Below are positions 1 to 5,767 of a stretch of 8,455 nt of DNA, in pieces. Numbering within the stretch: position 1 is the first letter of the stretch; each line of letters begins with the position of its first letter. The translations under genes were made by a program, and so were the position numbers. Source of the stretch: Candidatus Falkowbacteria bacterium CG23_combo_of_CG06-09_8_20_14_all_49_15 (GTDB taxonomy: Bacteria > Patescibacteriota > Patescibacteriia > Patescibacteriales > UM-FILTER-48-10); NCBI GenBank assembly GCA_002771615.1, contig PCSD01000100.1, forward strand, positions 325 through 8,779, written 5' to 3'. Under the pieces are notes generated by a model. That model saw only the letters and a list, made by a program, of their open reading frames with translations, ran no database searches and was not told the DNA's origin.

Positions 1-9
1 AAATAATTA

Positions 10-38
10 TTGACTTTTGGAGTATTCTGTGCTATATT
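10..38 (+). promoter_or_regulatory. Extended -10 promoter for the sigma-4/HARE gene
   Basis: TTGACT at 10-15 and TATATT at 33-38 are separated by exactly 17 nt. A TG at 30-31, one base before the -10 box, makes it an extended -10. This is close to the housekeeping sigma-70 consensus. Transcription would begin near 45, giving a leader of about 148 nt before the ATG at 193. No other good -35/-10 pair was found between here and the gene. The transcription start is inferred by spacing only. Confidence 0.7.
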
Positions 39-44
39 AATGGC

Positions 45-192
45 CATAGTTTTATTATGCTGATTTTTAAACTAAAATAACACAAAAATATTAAGAAAAT
101 ATTAGAAAAATTTCTTCTCCGGCTGAATTTTTTTATTTATTTATAAATATAAATTTTTCCATCGCCCATGCATTGGCAAAAAGCTTGCGACT
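45..192 (+). other. AT-rich untranslated leader
   Basis: This is the predicted 5' untranslated region between the promoter and the ATG at 193. It is strongly A/T-rich and contains no reading frame of note. The sequence shows weak inverted repeats: AAGAAA at 93-98 with TTTCTT at 111-116, GCC at 164-166 with GGC at 175-177, and GCAA at 176-179 with TTGC at 185-188, the last ending 4 nt before the start codon. None has strong pairing, no known riboswitch class is recognised, and no Shine-Dalgarno sequence precedes the ATG. Confidence 0.35.
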
Positions 193-1419
193 ATGAATAA
201 TGATGAAAATTTTGGAACGAATTCCATTCTGGAAAAAATTATTATGAGCAAAAAGGCCGAGGAAGTGGCTCGTTTGGACGTGGTGGAAATCGTCAATAAC
301 CTTTTCGCCAAATTATCCGCCCGGGAACAGGATGTTTTGGTCCGGCGCTACGGCCTCCACGGCCAAGGCCGGGAAACTTTGGAAAATATCGGCCGTTTGC
401 ACCAGCTGACGCGCGAACGGATCCGCCAGATTGAAACCACCAGCATCAAAAAAATCCGCGAGCTCAAAGAGATGGCCGAACATCTGTCGGCTTTCAAGAA
501 AGTCATCCTGAATCTTCTGGAAGAACACGGCGGCATCATGGAAAGAGATTTTTTACTCCGCGTCCTTTTGTATTTTTCCGCCATTGAATCAAAATCCGAA
601 GATGATACGCGCCGCATACACAAATTATATCTGGACTTTCTGGTTTCCAAACTCCTGCACAATGATTTTGAATTGGTCGGCGATTCCGAACATTTCAAAC
701 CGTCTTACAAATTGAGATTTTTTGAATTATCCCACTATGAAGAAATTATCATAGAGCTGATTGAAAAAATCCGCGCTTGCGGAAAAGTCCTGACCACGGA
801 GGCCTTGCTGCAATTTATAAAAGGCTTGTCCAGCTACGACAAATATCGGGGAAAGATCCAACTCACCAACACCATCGATCTTTCCGGCATATTAAAAAAT
901 AATTATTTTGAAGAAAATTATTCCCTGGTCAACAACCATAAAACTTTCTATTCTCTTCTCAAGGCCGCGAAAAAAATCGCCCAGAACCAATATGGCCATT
1001 GGGGACTCCGGCACTGGCGGGAAATTACGCCCAAAACAATCAATGATAAGATTTATCTGATTTTAAAAAACCATCGCGAGCCGATACACTTCGCCACTTT
1101 GGCGGAAAAAATCAATGGCGCCAACTTTGACGGCAAAAAAGCCAATCCGGCCACTGTGCACAACGAATTGATCCTGGATGAAAAATATGTTTTGATCGGC
1201 CGCGGCATCTACGGCCTGAAAGAATGGGGATACCAAAATGGCACGGTCAGCGATGTCATCGCGGAAATTCTGCAGGAAACCAAGGAACCGCTGGCCCGGG
1301 ACATCATTATTGAAAAAGTCCTGGCCAAAAGAATGGTCAAAAAAGCGACAATTATCCTGGCTTTGATGAACAAAGAAAAATTTGAAAAAAACGAAGCCGG
1401 TTATATGCTGAAAAATTAA
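193..1419 (+). CDS. Sigma-70 region 4 / HARE-HTH fusion DNA-binding protein
   Basis: A predicted cytoplasmic transcription-associated DNA-binding protein of 408 residues. Residues about 38-92 match sigma-70 region 4: LSAREQDVLVRRYGL (4.1), then ETLENIGRLHQLTRERIRQIE (60s-81), the 4.2 helix-turn-helix that contacts the -35 element in true sigma factors. Regions 1, 2 and 3 are absent, so it cannot act alone as a sigma factor. Residues about 282-347 look like a HARE-HTH winged helix, the fold of the RNA polymerase delta subunit, with the typical ending GRGIYGLKEWGY. Residues about 100-180, 190-235 and 350-408 may hold further winged-helix-like segments. The ATG at 193 is the only in-frame start candidate in the upstream stretch; M18 (244) is a rival. 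The gene has its own promoter and terminator. The fusion architecture is read from the sequence; its role as an RNA polymerase- or promoter-binding regulator is inferred. Confidence 0.85.
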   Translation: MNNDENFGTNSILEKIIMSKKAEEVARLDVVEIVNNLFAKLSAREQDVLVRRYGLHGQGRETLENIGRLHQLTRERIRQIETTSIKKIRELKEMAEHLSAFKKVILNLLEEHGGIMERDFLLRVLLYFSAIESKSEDDTRRIHKLYLDFLVSKLLHNDFELVGDSEHFKPSYKLRFFELSHYEEIIIELIEKIRACGKVLTTEALLQFIKGLSSYDKYRGKIQLTNTIDLSGILKNNYFEENYSLVNNHKTFYSLLKAAKKIAQNQYGHWGLRHWREITPKTINDKIYLILKNHREPIHFATLAEKINGANFDGKKANPATVHNELILDEKYVLIGRGIYGLKEWGYQNGTVSDVIAEILQETKEPLARDIIIEKVLAKRMVKKATIILALMNKEKFEKNEAGYMLKN

Positions 1420-1443
1420 GCGGAATTTTTTCCATAAACTAAG

Positions 1444-1470
1444 AAAAACAACGGATTTCCGTTGTTTTTT
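1444..1470 (+). terminator. Intrinsic terminator after the sigma-4/HARE gene
   Basis: ACAACGGA at 1448-1455 pairs perfectly with TCCGTTGT at 1458-1465, followed by a T run to 1470. A matching A run at 1444-1447 lengthens the stem and could let it work on the opposite strand too. It lies 24 nt after the stop codon and separates this gene from the downstream operon. Confidence 0.85.
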
Positions 1471-1498
1471 GTTTTATACCCAAACTTTTGAACCAGAT

Positions 1499-1527
1499 TT
1501 GCCTTCCTCCCGGGAAAATGTTAAAAT
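1499..1527 (+). promoter_or_regulatory. Extended -10 promoter giving a leaderless transcript
   Basis: TTGCCT at 1499-1504 and TAAAAT at 1522-1527 are spaced 17 nt apart, with TG at 1519-1520 forming an extended -10. The usual start about 7 nt after the -10 box falls on base 1534, the A of the ATG of the next gene. The mRNA would therefore have no or almost no leader. This is the only convincing promoter for the downstream gene run. Confidence 0.6.
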
Positions 1528-1533
1528 ATTGTC

Positions 1534-3153
1534 ATGAATTTTGATTTTATCCCCTCTTCCACCCAGACCATGCTGTCGCAAATATTCTGGACCGTCGGCT
1601 GGATCCCCTTAGCCGCTATTTTATTGTGGGGAGCCAAAGAAATCTGGCTGGTTTATATCCGGACGCAATGGGCGAAAACTGTAAATTTTATCGTACTCGC
1701 CATTGATATCCCCCGCAACAACGCCCAATCACCGAAAGCCGTAGAAAATCTTTTAAGTTATCTAGCTGGCGCCCATTTCGTCCCCAGCGTGATTAAAAAA
1801 TACTGGGTCGGAGTTTTTCAACTTTCCATCAGCCTGGAAATTGTCAGTATTGACGGTTATATCCAGTTTTTAGTTTACACGCCGGAAAAATTTCGCGATT
1901 TAGTGGAATCTTCTTTCTATTCCCAATATCCGGACGCGGAAATTACGGAAGTAAATGATTATACGGGCGGCATACCCCAAAGATATCCGGATAATGAGTA
2001 TAATCTTTATGGCTGCGAATTCACCTATAAAACCAATTCCGCTTATCCGATCAAAACTTACAAGGAATTTGAGCACATATTCGGCGAGCCGGAAACCCAG
2101 TTCAAGGATCCGATGGCCACGCTGATCGATCTCTATTCCAGCCTCCGGCCGGGCGAACAAGTCTGGCTGCAGATCATTTTGATCCCGATTGATTTTTCCT
2201 GGGTAAGCATTGGGGATCGGGAAATCAAAAAAATCCTGAAAGAAAAAGATGATTCCAGCAGCAATTTCGTGGATACAATTTTTGACACGATCATGTCCTG
2301 GCTGTCGCTTTTCGGCGATACCCTGTTCGGCGGCGATGAAGACAAGAAGAAAACCAAGGAAGAACCCTTGAAGATGCTGATGCTCAAGCCGAAAGAAAAA
2401 AAACAAGCGGAATATATCCAGCTAAAAACTTCCAAGCTCGGCTACGAGGTCAAGATCCGCTTTATCTATTCCGCCAAAAAGGAGCTTTTCAACCGCGCCA
2501 AAGTCGTCAGTGGCATGGTCGGTTTCATGAAGCAGTTTGCGGATATGGATTTGAACAACCTGAAGCCGGATATGGTTAAAACCGCGACTAACGCCAGCTT
2601 TTTCTTCAAAAAGGCGATCATTGCCGGCCGCCAAAACCGCATCCTGCAATATTATCAGCAACGGAACGACACGAGCGGGCTGTCTCCGATTATTATGAAT
2701 ATTGAAGAGCTGGCCACGCTTTGGCATTTCCCGATTGAAGCGGTGGTGAAAGCGCCGATGGTGCAAAAAGCGCCGGGCCGGAAAGCGGAAGCGCCGGTCA
2801 GCCTGCCCGTTTCTGAAGCCAGCGGGGCGGTTGATCTGGAATCTATTTTCGGAGCCGGCGGCGCGAAAAAAAACCGCCTGTCCGGCCAAACGGCCGGCTT
2901 GTCCGCGTCCGCGGACAACGGCGCGGCCGGGTTGGAAATTTTCGCGGACACCGCGCCCCCAGACGAAAAACCCGCGATTGTCCAAACCAAAAAGCCAGAC
3001 GCGAAGACCGCGGACAACAGCGGGGACGGGTTGGAAATTTTCGCGGACACCGCGCCCCCAGACGAAAAACCCGCGATTGTCCAAACCAAAAAGCCAGACG
3101 CGAAGACCGCGGACATAAAAGCCGCGCCCCCGGAAAATCTGCCGATCGGCTAA
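1534..3153 (+). CDS. Single-pass membrane protein partnered with VirD4/TraG-like ATPase
   Basis: A 539-residue protein. One hydrophobic membrane segment lies at about 17-41, followed by a long folded region (about 50-405) with no enzymatic motif that I recognise. Residues 245-266 form a second, amphipathic or weakly hydrophobic stretch before a charged loop (GGDEDKKKTKEE). The folded part ends with ELATLWHFP at 392-400, a motif I recall just upstream of the ATPase core in single-chain VirD4/TraG-like proteins. From about 405 the chain is Ala/Pro/Lys-rich and probably disordered, and includes two near-identical 33-residue repeats (460-525) carrying GLEIFADTAPP. I believe this corresponds to an uncharacterised conserved family of Patescibacteria (perhaps DUF8128), but could not check. 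Its neighbour, 58 nt downstream, is the ATPase, so it probably anchors or gates that motor at the membrane. M13 (1570) is an alternative start; 1534 is preferred from promoter placement and length. Confidence 0.8.
   Translation: MNFDFIPSSTQTMLSQIFWTVGWIPLAAILLWGAKEIWLVYIRTQWAKTVNFIVLAIDIPRNNAQSPKAVENLLSYLAGAHFVPSVIKKYWVGVFQLSISLEIVSIDGYIQFLVYTPEKFRDLVESSFYSQYPDAEITEVNDYTGGIPQRYPDNEYNLYGCEFTYKTNSAYPIKTYKEFEHIFGEPETQFKDPMATLIDLYSSLRPGEQVWLQIILIPIDFSWVSIGDREIKKILKEKDDSSSNFVDTIFDTIMSWLSLFGDTLFGGDEDKKKTKEEPLKMLMLKPKEKKQAEYIQLKTSKLGYEVKIRFIYSAKKELFNRAKVVSGMVGFMKQFADMDLNNLKPDMVKTATNASFFFKKAIIAGRQNRILQYYQQRNDTSGLSPIIMNIEELATLWHFPIEAVVKAPMVQKAPGRKAEAPVSLPVSEASGAVDLESIFGAGGAKKNRLSGQTAGLSASADNGAAGLEIFADTAPPDEKPAIVQTKKPDAKTADNSGDGLEIFADTAPPDEKPAIVQTKKPDAKTADIKAAPPENLPIG
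2911..3115 (+). repeat. 99-nt in-frame tandem repeat in the membrane protein tail
   Basis: Two units with a 99-nt period begin at 2911 and 3010, and a third starts with GCGGACA at 3109 before diverging. Bases 2928-3016 and 3027-3115 are identical over 89 nt; the few differences are at the unit starts (2920, 2924, 2927 against their partners). The period is a multiple of three, so it encodes a 33-residue protein repeat. Perfect nucleotide identity, silent positions included, points to a recent duplication or ongoing homogenisation. The surrounding segment, about 2740-3130, is clearly more GC-rich than the rest of the gene. Confidence 0.95.
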
Positions 3154-3211
3154 CAAGGCGGAAAATTAATGTTTATCTAATAAAATTTATATTATAAATG
3201 GTTAACCGCAT

Positions 3212-5017
3212 ATGGATAATCCGGAAATAACTTTTTTTGGCGTTACTAATTTTCGCAATTCTTTGAAAAAATTCGGTATCAAGACTGATGACCGGCGTCG
3301 CCACATGTACCTGGTCGGAAAAACCGGCATGGGCAAATCCACGATTTTGGAAAATATGATCGTGGAAGACATCCGGGCCGGGCGCGGTGTGGCCGTGGTG
3401 GACCCGCACGGCGATCTGGCGGAAAAAGTCATTGATTTCATCCCGGCCAGCCGCATTAACGACGTGGTCTATTTCAATCCGGCGGACATTGATTATCCGA
3501 TCGCTTTCAATGTGGTGGAACAAGTGGAACCGCACTTGCGGCATTTGGTCGCCTCCGGCCTGATCGGCGTCTTTCAGAAACTTTGGGCCGATTCCTGGGG
3601 GCCGCGCCTGGAATATATCTTGCGGAACACGATCCTGGCCATTTTGGAATACCCCGGCTCCACCTTGCTGGCCGTTACGCGCATGCTGTCCGACAAGGTT
3701 TTTCGGAAAAAAGTGGTCAGTAAAATCCAGGATCCGGTGGTTAAATCTTTCTGGGTCAACGAATTTGCCGGCTATGCCGATAAGTTTGCGTCTGAAGCCG
3801 TGTCACCGATCCAGAACAAAGTCGGCCAATTCCTGTCCAGTTCCCTGATCCGCAACATTGTCGGACAAGTCAAATCCACGATTGACATGCGTGAAATCAT
3901 GGACAACCAGAAAATCCTGATCATGAACCTGAGCAAAGGCCGGATCGGCGAGGATAACTCCTCCCTTCTGGGCGCGATGATGATCACCAAAATCCAGCTG
4001 GCGGCCATGAGCCGCGTCAACGTGCCGGAAAACAAGCGCCAGGATTTTTATCTCTATATCGACGAATTCCAAAATTTCACCACGGAAAGCTTCGCGAACA
4101 TCCTGTCGGAAGCGCGCAAGTACCGGCTCAACCTGATTATGGCGCACCAATACATTGAACAGCTCGGACTGGTTGTGAAACCGGCTGTTTTCGGCAATGT
4201 CGGCACCATGGTGGTTTTCCGGGTCGGTGCCTACGACGCGGAAGAACTGGAGCCGGAATTCGCGCCGGTTTTCACCCAAGAAGATATTGTTAATCTGTCG
4301 AGATACGAATATTATATCAAGCTGATGATTGACGGAATCGCCTCCAATCCTTTTTCCGGACGCGGCCTGCCACCCTTAGCCAATGAAGAAAAAACCGGCA
4401 ACACGGAAAAAATGATCAAAATTTCCCGCGAAAGATACGCCAAACAGCGCCAGGAAGTGGAATTGAAGATCATGCGCTGGCACGAAAATAATGAAGATAA
4501 GGAGGAAAACAAAAATTCCGGCCAGCCGTATCCCCGGTTAAAAACGGAAGAACCGCCCAAAAAAAATATTTTGCCCGCGGCCGCGCCGGCGCCTTTGTCC
4601 GCTCACGCCCGCGGTCCGGTAAAACCCGCTCCGGTGGCCGCACCCAATCGGCTTTATCCTTTTGAAGCGGTCTGCGATCAATGCGGCGCGCAAACCCGGA
4701 TTTCTTTCCAGCCGGACGGCATCCGTAAAGTCTATTGCCGCGATTGCTTATCAGCGATCAAAGAAAGAAAAAAAGAGGAGTTGGAAAATCGCCGGCAGAC
4801 CAAAGACAGCGCCGACAGGGGCCTGAAACCGAATTTACGGGCGGTCATTATGAATAACCCGGCCCTGCGCAAAAAATTTCTCGGCTTGGATCAGAAAATC
4901 GTCCCATTGCCGCCAAAACCGGAAAATCCGGCCGCCCAACAGCCAAATCCTGCTTTGCCCGCCGCTCCCAAACAGAACGGACGGGAAATTAACAGCGGCG
5001 AAGAGGTAGTCTTTTAA
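3212..5017 (+). CDS. VirD4/TraG-like ATPase with C-terminal zinc ribbon
   Basis: A 601-residue P-loop motor of the type IV secretion/conjugation coupling-protein superfamily (VirD4/TraG/HerA-like), which hydrolyses ATP to move DNA or protein through a membrane complex. Walker A is GKTGMGKST at 36-44, and Walker B is YLYIDEF with D284-E285. The family signatures VVDPHGDL (about 63-70), SWGPRLEYILRNTI, QNKVGQFL, NLSKGRIGEDNSSLLGA and LSEARKYRLNLIMAHQY (TraG-D/TraM-recognition region) are all present, so the enzyme looks active. It has no membrane segment of its own; the preceding gene likely supplies it. After the core (about 410) come a charged segment, an Ala/Pro linker, a zinc ribbon with Cys488, Cys491, Cys509 and Cys512, a Lys/Glu helix and a Pro-rich tail ending GEEVVF. 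A stop at 3203-3205 fixes 3212 as the only usable ATG. No good Shine-Dalgarno is seen. The substrate is unknown. Confidence 0.9.
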   Translation: MDNPEITFFGVTNFRNSLKKFGIKTDDRRRHMYLVGKTGMGKSTILENMIVEDIRAGRGVAVVDPHGDLAEKVIDFIPASRINDVVYFNPADIDYPIAFNVVEQVEPHLRHLVASGLIGVFQKLWADSWGPRLEYILRNTILAILEYPGSTLLAVTRMLSDKVFRKKVVSKIQDPVVKSFWVNEFAGYADKFASEAVSPIQNKVGQFLSSSLIRNIVGQVKSTIDMREIMDNQKILIMNLSKGRIGEDNSSLLGAMMITKIQLAAMSRVNVPENKRQDFYLYIDEFQNFTTESFANILSEARKYRLNLIMAHQYIEQLGLVVKPAVFGNVGTMVVFRVGAYDAEELEPEFAPVFTQEDIVNLSRYEYYIKLMIDGIASNPFSGRGLPPLANEEKTGNTEKMIKISRERYAKQRQEVELKIMRWHENNEDKEENKNSGQPYPRLKTEEPPKKNILPAAAPAPLSAHARGPVKPAPVAAPNRLYPFEAVCDQCGAQTRISFQPDGIRKVYCRDCLSAIKERKKEELENRRQTKDSADRGLKPNLRAVIMNNPALRKKFLGLDQKIVPLPPKPENPAAQQPNPALPAAPKQNGREINSGEEVVF

Positions 5018-5026
5018 TCCCTGATT

Positions 5027-5767
5027 ATGCTCCTGAAAGCCAATCTCCATCTGCATACCCGGGAAGACAAGATTGAAGGATTCGCAATCCAATATTCAAT
5101 CTACGAAGCCATTGACCGCGCCGCCGCTTACGGCTTTTCCGTCTTAGCTTTGACCGGCCACCAAAAATGCCTTTTTCGCGAAGAATACGGCGTCTACGCG
5201 GCCAACCGAAAAATCAAGCTCATACCCGGAGTGGAGCTTTTTCTCCGTTCCGGCTGGCGGCGCAATGACGTGCTGGTTCTGAATTGCCAGCCGGATATTG
5301 AAAAAATAAAGAACCTGCCGGATCTGCGAGCGTATAAAAATGAACACCCGGAAATATTCGTGATCGCCCCGCATCCTTTTTATGGCTTATTTTCTTCTTT
5401 AGGCGGCCATAATTTACAAGCGAATTTGGATATTTTTGACGCCATTGAGCATAGCTGGTATTACAGCGCTTGGTTTAACCCCAACCGCCCGGCCAGCACC
5501 GCCGCCCGCGCGGCCGGCAAACCGCTGATTGCCACTTCCGACAGCCATACTTTGCGATTTTTAAATGACGATTACATCACCATTGACGCCGCGTCTTGGG
5601 ATTGTCCGGATCTTTTCGCGGCTTTGCGAGCCAACCGCTTTTCTCTCTCCACCCGGGAAAAAAACGGCTTTGAGTTGTTGTGGTTGGCCCGCCATGAATG
5701 GGCGCTGATCAAAGGCTATGTCCGCCAGACGGCCGCTCGCTGGCCGAATTTTTTCCAACATGAATAA
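5027..5767 (+). CDS. PHP-domain metal-dependent phosphoesterase
   Basis: A 246-residue protein of the PHP (polymerase and histidinol phosphatase) superfamily, whose members use a metal cluster to hydrolyse phosphoesters. Visible motifs in order are HLHT with H8 and H10, TGH with H45, IPGVE with E70, APHPF with H116, and SDSH with D172 and H174. The usual Asp of the second motif (TDH) is Gly44 here, so one metal ligand or second-shell residue may be lost. The length suits a stand-alone PHP enzyme such as the YciV/RNase AM or histidinol-phosphatase-like groups; the substrate cannot be assigned. It starts 9 nt after the ATPase stop and overlaps the glycosyltransferase by 8 nt, so it sits inside an operon and is probably translationally coupled downstream. 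A sugar-phosphate or glycan-related role, by analogy with PHP-type CpsB phosphatases of capsule loci, is speculation from context. Confidence 0.8.
   Translation: MLLKANLHLHTREDKIEGFAIQYSIYEAIDRAAAYGFSVLALTGHQKCLFREEYGVYAANRKIKLIPGVELFLRSGWRRNDVLVLNCQPDIEKIKNLPDLRAYKNEHPEIFVIAPHPFYGLFSSLGGHNLQANLDIFDAIEHSWYYSAWFNPNRPASTAARAAGKPLIATSDSHTLRFLNDDYITIDAASWDCPDLFAALRANRFSLSTREKNGFELLWLARHEWALIKGYVRQTAARWPNFFQHE

Noticed and set aside
2831..3118. Plus-strand frame of 95 codons inside the membrane protein gene
   Set aside because: It is the +1-type shadow of the 99-nt repeat region, giving a Pro/Arg/Thr-rich peptide with no independent start context.
3141..3150. Perfect palindrome GCCGATCGGC at the end of the membrane protein gene
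   Set aside because: It has no loop and no following T run, so it is not an intrinsic terminator, and it is explained by coding sequence (L-P-I-G).
2422..3156. Long open frame (244 codons) on the minus strand opposite the membrane protein tail
   Set aside because: It mirrors the GC-rich, repeat-containing tail of the real gene, is Arg/Gly/Phe-rich without recognisable domains, and has no promoter or start signal. The plus-strand frame continues a folded membrane protein and is far better supported.
3170..3198. Possible promoter (TATAAA at 3193-3198) before the ATPase gene
   Set aside because: The -35 position at a 17-nt spacer reads TGTTTA, a poor match, and TATA-like strings are frequent in this AT-rich spacer.
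3212..5017. Interpretation of the ATPase as evidence of a conjugative element
   Set aside because: No relaxase, mating-pore, pilin, integrase or att-like sequence is present in the window, and the following genes look like envelope and division functions, so a mobile element is not supported.
5718..5759. Upstream in-frame ATG adding 14 residues to the glycosyltransferase
   Set aside because: It would overlap the PHP gene by 50 nt; the ATG at 5760 gives a compact 8-nt overlap and a protein starting just before its first membrane region.
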